Both the position numbers and the translations under genes were made by a program. The notes below the pieces were generated by a model that saw only the letters and a program-made list of their open reading frames with translations, ran no database searches and had not been told where the DNA came from. From positions 109,397 to 173,396 of the forward strand of contig NZ_BAABDH010000012.1 of NCBI RefSeq assembly GCF_039539525.1: a DNA stretch of 64,000 nt, in the 5' to 3' direction. Source of the DNA: Hymenobacter algoricola (GTDB lineage Bacteria; Bacteroidota; Bacteroidia; Cytophagales; Hymenobacteraceae). Positions 39,989 to 51,885 of the stretch are shown piece after piece; position 1 is the stretch's first letter; every line of letters begins with the position of its first letter.

Positions 39989-40816
39989 CTAGTGCTGGGT
40001 GGGCAACGCCTGCCGCTCGGCCGCGGCAGCATTGGCGCCCACGGTAAGGCGCAGATCCAGACCGACAGCGGGCGTCACGTAGTTCACCTTGCCCCCGCTG
40101 ACCTGATTGCCCTGGGCATCAAAGAACGGTAAGGAGTTGCGGTAAGCCGTCTGATAAGCCACCCACGGCGTAACGTCGAAGTACGGCGACAGGCGGCCGC
40201 CCACTTCTGCGCGCAGGCTGCCAAAATCGATGACGCGCTCCTTGAGCTGCTCTTCGTTGCGCTGCAGGCGCAGGTAAGCGGCAGCTTCATAGGCCAGGCG
40301 CGGGCGCAGGGCTATTTTGTTGAGCGCAAATACGTGCTCGGCGTCGAGGCGCAGGCGAACCAGGGCGCGGTTGTAGAACTGGCTTTCGCCGACGAGGTTA
40401 TTGCCCAGGGCGTACTCCAGGCCCAGGCGCTGGCCCAGGCTTATGGGCCCAACTTTACCAAGGTGGCGCACCAGCACACCGGGCGTGACGATACCGGGCA
40501 GGCCCAGCAGCTCGCCGTTGCCCTGATTGCCCTGGGGCACGTAGCGCACGGTGGCGCCTCCGCTCCAGTGGTCAGTCCAGAAATGCTCGTAGCCTACCCG
40601 AAACTGGCCAAACTCCACGCCAAGGGTAGAGTAGCGGCGGGTGGCGCCCACCAGGCTGAAGGAGGTCAGCAGATAGTCGTTCCCCGACAGGGCTATTTCG
40701 AGCTGCGCCTCGGGCAGCAGGGCGGCGCCCCCGGGGAAGGTTTCGCGCTGCTGGGCAGCGGCACCCATAGAAACGAGCAGGCCGGCGACCAGTAGAAAAC
40801 AGGATTTGGGATGCAT
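39989..40816 (-). CDS. Outer-membrane beta-barrel-like protein, unknown function
   Basis: The 275-aa protein has a signal peptide (MHPKSCFLLVAGLLVSMGAA, then AQQ). The mature part alternates hydrophobic and polar residues in about 10-residue strands (TRRYSTLGVEFGQFRVGYEH, LRLDAEHVFALNKIALRPRL), with turns such as EGNQGNGELLGLPG, suggesting a small outer-membrane barrel. No family is assigned. It lies 36 bp downstream of an M20 amidohydrolase gene, the last of a probable deoC operon. Confidence 0.75.
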   Translation of the reverse strand: MHPKSCFLLVAGLLVSMGAAAQQRETFPGGAALLPEAQLEIALSGNDYLLTSFSLVGATRRYSTLGVEFGQFRVGYEHFWTDHWSGGATVRYVPQGNQGNGELLGLPGIVTPGVLVRHLGKVGPISLGQRLGLEYALGNNLVGESQFYNRALVRLRLDAEHVFALNKIALRPRLAYEAAAYLRLQRNEEQLKERVIDFGSLRAEVGGRLSPYFDVTPWVAYQTAYRNSLPFFDAQGNQVSGGKVNYVTPAVGLDLRLTVGANAAAAERQALPTQH

Positions 40817-40852
40817 AGCTACGGGATAGTGTAAAGAAAAAACGACGGGACG

Positions 40853-42046
40853 CTAGTGCTGGGCCAGCTCCCGCAGCGTGAGCCAGGCCATCAGGCCGGG
40901 GCCTACTTCCAGGGCTTTATGGTCGATGTCGAACGTCGGGGTATGTACCGATGCGGCAAAGCGGCCGTCGGCGGCGCGGGTACCCAGGCGGTAGAAGCAG
41001 GCGTTGGCGGCCTGGGAGTAGTAGGCAAAATCCTCGGCGGCCATCCACTGATCCAGCTCCACCACGTTGTCGGCGCCCAGGTACTCTTCGGCGGCGGCGC
41101 GGGTGCGGGCCGTGAGCTGGGGCTCATTTTCGAGGTAGGGGTAGCCGCGCCGGATTTCCAGCTCGCAGGTCGCGCCCATCGACTCGGCCAGGCCCTCCAC
41201 CAGCTTGCGCAGGTGCCCGTGGGCCTCTTCGCGCCACTCTTCGTTGAGGGTGCGGAACGTGCCTTCCAGGTACACCTCGTTGGGAATGACGTTGGTGGCG
41301 CCGTTGGCAATGACTTTGCCGAACGACAGCACCGAGGGCAGCTTGGGGTTGGCCCGCCGGCTCACGATCTGCTGGGCCGCCACGATGATGTGGGCCGCTA
41401 CCAGCACGGGGTCGAGGTTCTGCTCGGGCATGGCGCCGTGGCCGCCCTTGCCGCGCACGGTCAGGTACAGCTCATCGGTGCTGGCCATGTAGCGGCCGGG
41501 CCGCAGCCCGATCTTGCCGGCCGGCAGCAGCGGAAACACGTGCTGCCCCAGCACGCTGGCCGGCGCCGGGTTTTCCAGCACGCCCTCCCGGATCATGAGT
41601 GAAGCCCCGCCGGGCAGCTTTTCCTCGCCAGGCTGGAAGATCAGCTTCACCGTGCCCTCAAACTCAGCACGCAGCTGGCTCAGGATGCGGGCCGTGCCCA
41701 GCAAAGACGAGGTATGCACGTCGTGGCCGCAGGCGTGCATCACGCCGGGGTTGCGGGAGCGGTAAGGCACGTCGTTCTGCTCCTGAATGGGCAGCGCGTC
41801 CAGGTCGGCGCGCAGGGCCACGGTGCGCCGGTCGGGGTTGCGGCCTTCGATGAGCACCACCAGGCCGGTGGTAGCCAGCGTCCGGGGCTGCAGGCCCAGC
41901 TTTTCCAGCTCCCCCTTCACGAAGGCCATGGTCTGGAACTCGGCAAAGGACAGCTCGGGGTGGGCGTGCAGATGGTGGCGGAGCGCCACGGTATCGGCGG
42001 CCGCTTCGGCGGCGAGGGTTTTGACGCGGGAAAGCAGGTGCTGCAT
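40853..42046 (-). CDS. M20-family amidohydrolase (IAA/hippurate hydrolase type)
   Basis: From ATG 42046 the 397-aa protein has the M20D signatures: ALRHHLHAHPELSFAEFQTM, VALRADLDALPIQEQNDVPY, HACGHDVHTSSLLGTARILS, IFQPGEEKLPGGASLMIREG and a lid domain (GKGGHGAMPEQNLDPVLVAA). Metal-binding His and Glu positions are intact. It probably deacylates N-acyl amino acids or related compounds. It starts 123 bp after the SPOR lipoprotein and shares its strand. Confidence 0.92.
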   Translation of the reverse strand: MQHLLSRVKTLAAEAAADTVALRHHLHAHPELSFAEFQTMAFVKGELEKLGLQPRTLATTGLVVLIEGRNPDRRTVALRADLDALPIQEQNDVPYRSRNPGVMHACGHDVHTSSLLGTARILSQLRAEFEGTVKLIFQPGEEKLPGGASLMIREGVLENPAPASVLGQHVFPLLPAGKIGLRPGRYMASTDELYLTVRGKGGHGAMPEQNLDPVLVAAHIIVAAQQIVSRRANPKLPSVLSFGKVIANGATNVIPNEVYLEGTFRTLNEEWREEAHGHLRKLVEGLAESMGATCELEIRRGYPYLENEPQLTARTRAAAEEYLGADNVVELDQWMAAEDFAYYSQAANACFYRLGTRAADGRFAASVHTPTFDIDHKALEVGPGLMAWLTLRELAQH

Positions 42047-42169
42047 AGGAAAGAAACCAAAAACAGGACGCCTGGGCGGGCCGGCCGAAACCCGGGGCCC
42101 GCAGGCGTCAGCGAAGTAATTCAACGGCGGCCCCCGGGCGTCCGGGCCGGGGACAGAGTGGCTGTTTGC

Positions 42170-42721
42170 TTAGAAAGTCGTTTTGTTCAATACTACCTGC
42201 GTCGGCTCCAGCTCGGCTTTGGGGGCCAGGGGGCGGATGCGCAGCATGGCCTGCTCGGCTTCGAGGCGGGTGAGGTAGTCGCCAATCCAGAGGCGGTACA
42301 CGGGCTGCTTGAAGGTCAGGTAGTCGGTTTCCTCGGGGTAGCGGCTGATGACGGCCCGGCGCACGGCCATGGCCTGGTCGCGCTCCAGCCCGATGTAGGC
42401 CAGAATGCGGAAGCCTTGGGCATACTTCACGTTCTGGTTGGTGTAGGCCTGGTCGCGCAGGCGCTGCTCCACCTGGGCATTGACCTGGTTGGTGGGCGGC
42501 ACGGCGGTTCGGGCGCCGCTGCCGGGCGGGATGGTCGTGGGGCGGGGGGCGGGAAAAACCGGCCGGTAGCGGCTCAGGTCTTCCGGAGCCGGGGCCACCG
42601 CGGCGCGGCGAGTGGTATCGGGGGCCGGGGCGACGGAGGAAGCGGCGGGCGCGGAGGCCGCGCAGGCGCCCAGCGCCAGCAGGGCAGAGAATAGCAGCAC
42701 GTTTCGAAGCAGGTTAGTCAT
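42170..42721 (-). CDS. SPOR-like domain lipoprotein
   Basis: The 183-aa protein starts MTNLLRNVLLFSALLALGAC with lipobox Cys20. After a Pro/Ala linker the C-terminal 100 residues resemble a SPOR peptidoglycan-binding domain (KYAQGFRILAYIGLERDQAM, VYRLWIGDYLTRLEAEQAML, VRRAVISRYPEETDY). The RxRxGxxxxxxxA pattern and YGDY-like end are characteristic. It probably binds denuded glycan strands in the envelope. Its start overlaps the end of deoC by 8 bp. Confidence 0.78.
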   Translation of the reverse strand: MTNLLRNVLLFSALLALGACAASAPAASSVAPAPDTTRRAAVAPAPEDLSRYRPVFPAPRPTTIPPGSGARTAVPPTNQVNAQVEQRLRDQAYTNQNVKYAQGFRILAYIGLERDQAMAVRRAVISRYPEETDYLTFKQPVYRLWIGDYLTRLEAEQAMLRIRPLAPKAELEPTQVVLNKTTF

Positions 42722-43382
42722 GTTCTTCCAGCAAAGCTAAGCTATTGGAAGAGCCGATCCGGTCGGCCCCGGCCGCCACCAGCGTCAGGGCCGCCGCCCG
42801 GGTGCGGATACCACCGGCCGCCTTGATGCGCATATTGCCCGGCAACGTTTGCCGCATCAGTTTAATATCGGCTACCGAAGCACCCCGGCTGGCAAAGCCG
42901 GTGGAGGTTTTCACGAAGTCGGCGCCGGCACTTACGCAGAGCCGGCAGGCCAGCACAATCTCCGCTTCCGTGAGCAGGGCCGTTTCGATAATGACCTTGA
43001 GCAGCGCATTCTTGAAGTGGCACAGCTCGGCCAGCTGCCCGATTTCGTCCTCCACCTCTTCCAGCCGCCCCGACTTAAAGGCGGCCACGTTGATAACCAT
43101 ATCCAGCTCGGTGGCGCCGTCGGTGAGGGCCTGGTGGGCCTCGAAGAACTTGACCTTGGTAATCTGGTAGCCCAGCGGAAAGCCGATGACGGTACACACG
43201 GGTACGCCGGTACCCTCCAGCTGCTCGGCGGCGTAGCGCACGTAGCAGGGCGGCACGCACACGGAGGCGAAGCGCGCCCCCGCCGCCTCGGCGCAGAGCT
43301 GGCGGATCTGGTCCTGGGTGGCGTCGGGGCGCAGCAGCGTGTGGTCGATGCGGGCGGCGAGGTCGGTAAAGATTTGGCTCAT
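42714..43382 (-). CDS. deoC: Deoxyribose-phosphate aldolase
   Basis: From ATG 43382 the 222-aa protein matches DeoC: DLAARIDHTLLRPDATQDQI, ARFASVCVPPCYVRYAAEQL, VCTVIGFPLGYQITKVKFFE, TELDMVINVAAFKSGR, and the Schiff-base Lys segment ADFVKTSTGFASRGASVADI followed by MRIKAAGGIRTRAAAL. It converts deoxyribose-5-phosphate to acetaldehyde and glyceraldehyde-3-phosphate. The upstream frame to 43439 has no credible start. The 3' end overlaps the SPOR gene by 8 bp. Confidence 0.95.
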   Translation of the reverse strand: MSQIFTDLAARIDHTLLRPDATQDQIRQLCAEAAGARFASVCVPPCYVRYAAEQLEGTGVPVCTVIGFPLGYQITKVKFFEAHQALTDGATELDMVINVAAFKSGRLEEVEDEIGQLAELCHFKNALLKVIIETALLTEAEIVLACRLCVSAGADFVKTSTGFASRGASVADIKLMRQTLPGNMRIKAAGGIRTRAAALTLVAAGADRIGSSNSLALLEEHD

Positions 43383-43406
43383 AGAGTGGGGGCTACAAAC
43401 GAGTAA

Positions 43407-43438
43407 TGGCAGGCCCTCTTGAGAGGAGCGGCCTGCCA
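43407..43438. terminator. Hairpin between the SBBP gene and deoC
   Basis: TGGCAGGCC (43407-43415) and GGCCTGCCA (43430-43438) are perfect complements with an internal CTCTTGAGAG stem. It probably ends the minus-strand transcript of the gene at 43524. Confidence 0.65.
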
Positions 43439-43523
43439 CTTAATAGTACTCATTTTTGGGGAGGCCGGCGGCAGAATACATTCCGCTGGTCCGGCGGCCG
43501 GGCAAAGATATACTCCGATACCC

Positions 43524-45272
43524 CTACTCTACCACCAGCCGGGCCATGCGCGCAGGCTGTCCGGGTGTAGCAGCGCGCACTACGTATAGCCCAGCCGCAA
43601 CGCCCTGTACCGACAGCATGGAACCGGTGGCCGTCCGCACAGGGCGGCCCAAGGCGTCTAGCAGCGTGAGCGTGGTAGTGGCCGTGGCGGCCGCTACCTG
43701 CACGGTGGTGCGGGCGGGGTTAGGGTATAGCGCCAGCTTCTCCGCCTCTACTGCGGCAGCCGCTGCCGTGATGGTGGGGTCGGTAAGTGAGGCCATAAAG
43801 CCGAAGGGCACGTTCCGCAGCGGATGGCTCAGCACCTGACTGCCGAAGGAGGCCGGGGCACTGGCCAACCCTACTACCTGCAAGCTGCTGCCGGTCAGGG
43901 CAAGGTCATTAGCGACATCGTCATCGGGGCCACCGGCGCGCTGGGCCCAACCGGGACCGGCCGCAGTTCCGGTATCGGTAAGCTTCGCGACAAATACATC
44001 TCTCCCGCCCGCGCTGCTCAACCCGAAGTTGCCGAAAGCCCCGGTAAGCCGGGAGAAGCTGCCGGCAATGTACAGGCTCGTACCGCTGACCCGCAGGCTA
44101 TTGATGCTATTGAAGCTATCCTGGCTTTGGGCCTGCTGGGCCCATATGAAGCTGCTAGTGGCTCCCGCATCCAGGATTTTAGCCAAGAATATATCACCAA
44201 AGTTAGAGCTGCCCGCCGGATAGCTCAGGGTGATACTACCAAAGGTGACCGATGGCCCTGTAGCGCCCGTGATAAAGTATCTTCCGCCCAGGTAGACGTT
44301 GGTGCCCTCAACGGCCAAGGCCGACACCTCCACAGAGGCATACCCCTGACCGCGGGCGCGCTGTATCCAAGTGTAGCTACCGGCAGTACCCCCATCGGTC
44401 AGCTTTACCACGAAGCCTTCGCCGCCGTTGCCGCCGCCGCCGCCACTATCGCCAAAGGGAGTGCCCGTCTGCGGGACGCTGTTGAAAGTAACGGTCCCCG
44501 TGACGCTACCGGCTACGTACACGTCGGCACCGTTGACGACTACGGCATTCGGCGTATCGAAGGAGGTGCCACCCATGCGCTGGGCCCAGACGAATCCAGC
44601 ACTGGTACCCGCATCGGTCAGCTTGGCAATGAAAATGTCACTGATGCCATTGCTGGACAAACTGGTGCTGCCGAAAGCTACCGCAGAGCCTTCGAAGACG
44701 CCCGTCACATACAGGCCCGTACCACTCACGGCCAGGGCTTGCCCCCTGTCCTCGCCCATCCCGCCTGCCCGCTGCACCCAGCTGAAGCTGGCACTGCTAC
44801 CGGCGTCCGTCAGCTTAGCCACGAACATATCACTGGTATTCAGAAACCCGGCGTTGCTTACCGTCAAGCTGCCAAAGGCGGCCGGGGCGCTCCGGAAGCT
44901 TCCCCCTATATAAATACTATTACCCCACACCGCTATGGTAGTAGCGGCATCGTAGCCAGCCCCCCCCGCCCGCTGAGCCCACAGGAAGCTCTGGGTGGTG
45001 GGGTTCCATTTGGCCACGAATACATCCTGGTCGCCGGCACTGGTGAGGGAGAAAGAGCCGAACGTGGCCGTTCCGGTAAAGCTGCCCGTCAGGTAGACGT
45101 TCCCATTGGCATCAGCAGCGCTTCTGCTAACCGAGGCAATGGTATTCAGAGCCATAGCAGCCTGCCAGGCGGGCGCCTGAGCCCGAACAGCCGGCGGCAG
45201 TAGCAGCAGTAGCAGTATGAGCAGTACGAATCGGTTGACGGGCAACACTCGCGAACAAGCGTAAGGAAGCAT
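43524..45272 (-). CDS. SBBP-repeat beta-propeller protein with T9SS sorting domain
   Basis: The 582-aa protein has a signal peptide (LVLLILLLLLLPPAVRAQ-like, residues about 14-33). About ten SBBP-type repeats follow, each with a SxYVxGxFxGxxxFG pattern and FVAKLTDAGTSAGFVWAQRM-like strands (VYLTGSFTGTATFGSFSLTS, DVFVAKLTDTGTAAGPGWAQ). The C-terminus is a T9SS sorting domain (LALYPNPARTTVQVAAATAT, LDALGRPVRTATGSML, GLYVVRAATPGQP). It should be secreted by the Por system and attached to the surface. Intact, in contrast to the paralogue at 46526. Confidence 0.9.
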   Translation of the reverse strand: MLPYACSRVLPVNRFVLLILLLLLLPPAVRAQAPAWQAAMALNTIASVSRSAADANGNVYLTGSFTGTATFGSFSLTSAGDQDVFVAKWNPTTQSFLWAQRAGGAGYDAATTIAVWGNSIYIGGSFRSAPAAFGSLTVSNAGFLNTSDMFVAKLTDAGSSASFSWVQRAGGMGEDRGQALAVSGTGLYVTGVFEGSAVAFGSTSLSSNGISDIFIAKLTDAGTSAGFVWAQRMGGTSFDTPNAVVVNGADVYVAGSVTGTVTFNSVPQTGTPFGDSGGGGGNGGEGFVVKLTDGGTAGSYTWIQRARGQGYASVEVSALAVEGTNVYLGGRYFITGATGPSVTFGSITLSYPAGSSNFGDIFLAKILDAGATSSFIWAQQAQSQDSFNSINSLRVSGTSLYIAGSFSRLTGAFGNFGLSSAGGRDVFVAKLTDTGTAAGPGWAQRAGGPDDDVANDLALTGSSLQVVGLASAPASFGSQVLSHPLRNVPFGFMASLTDPTITAAAAAVEAEKLALYPNPARTTVQVAAATATTTLTLLDALGRPVRTATGSMLSVQGVAAGLYVVRAATPGQPARMARLVVE

Positions 45273-45404
45273 TTTGGAGTAAGCAAAATGAAGTAAAAAA
45301 AAGCGCGTTTAAGAGCGCACCAGCCCCGCATCCGCCTTGGCGCCGGTGCCTCTACTGTCGGGCAGCGCGGCCCCCGGCAAAGTGGGGACCGATCATCGGC
45401 CCGG

Positions 45405-46043
45405 CTACTGCACGATACGGCTTTTGATGGCCGAGTACTGGGGCTCGGTAGTAGAGCCGGTGAGGCCGGCGGCCTTCACAAACATCCTGGTGCCCGACTC
45501 AAAGGGTCCCAGCTGCCGCTCGCGGCCGCCGCCGGTGGCTACCAGCCAGTTTTCCTCAGGCAGCTTGGCGTCGGTGGAATAGCGCAGCAGGTTCTGAATG
45601 GTACCGGTGGGCCGGCTGAAGCGCACCAGCACGCACCCGGGCTGGGTGCCGTCGAGCAGCTCGATGCTCATGATGGCGTCGGCGGACAGCTGCTTCTGGG
45701 TGGCGGCAGTGCTGGTGGCCTCGGCCAGGGTAAGGCCCGAGGAGAGCAGGGCAGGCTCGTTGGCCGGGTAGTCCAGGTTGAGGCGCTTGGCCAGGCGACC
45801 CAGTTCCGTCACCACCAGGGTGCGCAGCTCGTCGCGGTGGGCCGTCTGGGCGGGGGTCGGATAGTCGGTGGCGGCCACGTCGGCGTCGAGGGCCGCTACG
45901 GCATCGGCTACGGGTTTGGCCAGGGCCGTGCCCCCGGTGATAAAGGCGCTGGCACCGGTCTGGCGCACGGCGCTGTGGGCAAACGGCGATACGGCGTCGT
46001 ACGACAGCCGGTTGTAGTCTTCGATAAGCTTGGGTTTACGCAT
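45405..46043 (-). CDS. Conserved hypothetical protein between two SBBP paralogues
   Basis: From ATG 46043 the 212-aa protein reads MRKPKLIEDYNRLSYDAVSP and has no signal peptide or membrane segment. Helical segments (LRTLVVTELGRLAKRLNLDY, AEATSTAATQKQLSADAIMS) are followed by a beta-rich C-terminal half (MSIELLDGTQPGCVLVRFSR, GRERQLGPFESGTRMFVKAA), possibly fibronectin-like. It is unrelated to its neighbours. The in-frame extension to 46289 runs into the 21-bp repeat array and is rejected. Confidence 0.7.
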   Translation of the reverse strand: MRKPKLIEDYNRLSYDAVSPFAHSAVRQTGASAFITGGTALAKPVADAVAALDADVAATDYPTPAQTAHRDELRTLVVTELGRLAKRLNLDYPANEPALLSSGLTLAEATSTAATQKQLSADAIMSIELLDGTQPGCVLVRFSRPTGTIQNLLRYSTDAKLPEENWLVATGGGRERQLGPFESGTRMFVKAAGLTGSTTEPQYSAIKSRIVQ

Positions 46044-46216
46044 GGTATAAAGGGGAAATGGTGGAATACAACGACAGGCAATAGGAGTAGAATAGCAGGG
46101 GGCGTAGAACACTACTAAGATGTGAATATTTTTTAATAGTCGTGCTTGCCCCGAAGGATAAATTTTAAATGCTCCGCCAAGCCCTTTGCCAACTGTTTCC
46201 CAAAAGCCTCGACACC

Positions 46217-46468
46217 TTATGGTGAATTCACAACAGCCCAAATACGGTTCACAACAAGCTATTGCAGATTCACAATAGCTTGCCGGCAATGGTCAACACG
46301 CTGTTGTGGATCCACAACGACTTGTCGACAACGGTCAACAGTCTGTTGTGGATCCACAATGGCTTCCCGTCAATGGTCAACACGCTGTTGTAGATCCGCA
46401 ACAGCGTGAATACAATTCACAACAAACTCCCGGCAATGGTCGACAGCCTGTTGTAGATCCACGAAAAG
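46217..46468. repeat. 21-bp tandem repeat array (12 units)
   Basis: Twelve units of exactly 21 bp run from 46217 to 46468; some share CTGTTGTGGATCCACAA, CAATGGTCAACACG or ATTCACAACA cores. Units at 46301, 46343 and 46385 (42 bp apart, every second unit) are most alike. Several units hold palindromic GTTGTGGATCCACAAC. In one frame the array reads as heptads with a recurring D-P-Q or N-G-Q, but a TAG interrupts it. The sequence is AT-richer than its surroundings. Its function is unknown. It occupies most of the 482-bp gap 46044-46525. Confidence 0.85.
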
Positions 46469-46510
46469 AAAATAATGGCGGTAACCGCTGCCGCCGGCTT
46501 ACCGGGGCAA

Positions 46511-46536
46511 GGTCCTTCGCTTTGCTCAGGATGACA
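46511..46536. repeat. TCATCCTGAGCAAAGC-type dispersed repeat fragment
   Basis: On the minus strand TGTCATCCTGAGCAAAGC continues GAAGGACC. It is a common bacterial dispersed element related to the TCATTGCGAGCAAAGC modules of the composite repeats. It overlaps the 3' end of the broken SBBP gene. Confidence 0.6.
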
Positions 46537-48196
46537 GACGATGAACAGCGGCTCCGGGGCGAGGCCGGCGGGGCTGGCCGGGGGTGACGGCGCGCAGCAG
46601 ATAGAGGCCCGGCGCGAGGCCCTGCACCGACAGGGTTGAACCCGCCGCCGTGCGCACCTCCCGGCCCAGGGCATCAACCAAGGTCAGGATGGTAGCCGCC
46701 GTGGCAGCGGGCACCGAGACGCGGGTATGGGCGGGGTTGGGGTACAGGGGCAGGGACAACACGGCGGGGCGGATGGCGGTGGGGCCAGCGGCGGCCAGCG
46801 TGGCCAGGTAGCCGTTGAGGAAACTATTGGCGGGCGTCACCACCACGCTGCCAAAGCTGGCCGGGGGCTGCACCAAGCCGCTCACTTATACGGTGCCCGC
46901 GACAGTAGGTAAGATACCCACGGCTTGGTCGAAGCCGGGGCCGCCGGCCTGCTGCACCCACGCCACGGTGGCGGCGGGGCCGGTGTCGGTCAGGCGGGCG
47001 GCGAAAATGTCGCTGCGGCCGGCGCTGGTCAGCACGGTCGCGCCCAGGCCCGCCGCGGTTTCTTCAAACTGGCCGGCCAAGTATACTGCGCCTAAGCGGG
47101 CCGCGATGGCGAAGGCAACGTCATTGCCGGCCCCACCCAGGCGCTGGGCCCAGATGAAGTCGGCACTGGTGCCAGCGTCGGTGAGCTTGGCCACGAAGGC
47201 ATCGCCGAGGCCCGCGCTGGTCAGGCTCAGAGGGCCGAAGGCAGCAGTGCCCGCAACTCCCCCCGCGACGTAGACGCTGCTGCCCTCCACGGCGATGGTG
47301 TTTGTCAGGGCCTGTCCCTGGCTTCCTCCTGCCTGCCGGGTCCAGATGGGCTGGGGAGCGGTGCCGAGGTCGGTGAACTTGCTGACGAAGACGTCGGTAC
47401 TCCCCGTGCTAGATAGCACAGTGGTACCCACCACCATGGTGCCCTCAAACCAGCCGGTGAGGTACACGCTGGTACCGCTGGCGGCCACGCCGCGGCCGGC
47501 GTCGGAGCCGGCGGCGCCCAGGCCGGTAAACCACGCCGGAGTGCTGGTGGAGCCCTGGTCGGTGAGGGCGGCCAGAAAGATGTCAGAGCCACCGGCGCTG
47601 ACGTAGGTGCGGGGCCCGTACGCGAGGGAGCCGCTGAACGAGCCGGTCAGGTACACCGTGCTGCCGGCCACAGCCAGACCCTCCACCACGTCGAGGCCCG
47701 CGCCCCCGAGGCTGCGGGCCCAGGTGAAGCTGGCCGCGCTGCCTGACTGGGTGATTTTGGCCACAAAGGCATCCAGGGACCCGGCTCCCGTGATGGTGGT
47801 AGCGCCGAAGGTGGCGGCGGCACTGCTGAAGTAGCCCGCGGCATATACCCCCTGCGGCCCCACGGCGAGGGCCCTGAGTTCCTCGTTGTCGGGGCCACCG
47901 GCCTGTTGCACCCAGTCGAAGGCGCTGCCGTTCCACCGGCCCACGTACATGTCACTGCCGCCCGCGCTGGTCAGCTCCACCGTGCCGATGCGGACTGTGC
48001 CGCTAAAGCGGCCGCCCACGTACACAGTACCGGCCGCATCCGTGGCCATACACGTTGCCGAAACGGTGCCGTTGCCCGCAGTACCCGCTAGGCTCACGAC
48101 AGATTGCCAGCTGAGAACCTGTGCCTGTGCCCGGGTGGTGAAGCAGACGAAAAGAGCCAGTAGCGAGAGTAAGCGGGCAATAGCTGTTGCCTTCAT
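46526..48196 (-). pseudogene. SBBP/T9SS paralogue split by a nonsense codon
   Basis: The frame from ATG 48196 gives a signal peptide (MKATAIARLLSLLALFVCFT) and seven or more SBBP repeats to AVGILPTVAGTV, then TAA at 46886-46888. In the same frame the next residues are VSGLVQPPASFGSVVVTPAN, so a Tyr of the VYVSG motif is likely mutated to stop. The T9SS sorting domain (LPLYPNPAHTRVSVPAATAA) lies after the stop. The final residues (RRPRPGAAVHRLSS) deviate from the ARLVVE-type end of the paralogue because the frame runs into a dispersed repeat. Without the sorting domain the product should not be surface-attached. Confidence 0.82.
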
Positions 48197-48253
48197 GGAG
48201 CAGCCCTAAAGTGTTAAGGAAATAAGAGTGCGTAAAGGTCGCAGAATCGGGCA

Positions 48254-48296
48254 AAGAAAAGCCGGCCGCTTCGGGATGAAGCGGCCGGCTTTTCTT
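48254..48296. terminator. Strong hairpin terminator downstream of secA
   Basis: A 19-bp perfect stem AAGAAAAGCCGGCCGCTTC with its complement (48278-48296) and a five-base loop, flanked by A and T runs. It lies 24 bp beyond the secA stop on the minus strand. Confidence 0.85.
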
Positions 48297-48319
48297 ACTT
48301 TCTGCTGATGGCTTCGGGC

Positions 48320-51718
<3,399 letters not shown>

Positions 51719-51754
51719 ACTGGTCTTTTTAAGCTGAAACGCCGGGGCGTACCT

Positions 51755-51762
51755 CAAATTTA
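51755..51762 (-). promoter_or_regulatory. -7 element (TAAATTTG) for secA
   Basis: On the minus strand TAAATTTG matches TAnnTTTG exactly and lies 36 bp before the secA ATG. The nearest TTG upstream is about 25 bases away, longer than the usual spacing. Confidence 0.5.
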
Positions 51763-51825
51763 AGGCGATTTTCGGGAATCTCCCGGCCAAATCGCCATCC
51801 ATCCACCGCCCCGACCTCCGAAACG

Positions 51826-51862
51826 ACAAAACCCCGTACCTCAAAGAGTGTGCGGGGTTTGT
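51826..51862. terminator. Hairpin between the lipoprotein gene and secA
   Basis: ACAAAACCCCG pairs with CGGGGTTTGT across a loop, with A and T runs. It lies just after the stop of the gene ending at 51886 on the minus strand. Confidence 0.75.
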
Positions 51863-51885
51863 ACTCAGTGCATTGTTGTCAGGCT

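Noticed and set aside
45405..46289. Longer start of the hypothetical gene at 46043
   Set aside because: The extra N-terminus is encoded by the 21-bp repeat array and is Cys-rich low-quality sequence.
46217..46468. CRISPR array
   Set aside because: Units are contiguous with no spacers and drift in sequence; the 21-bp period is too short.
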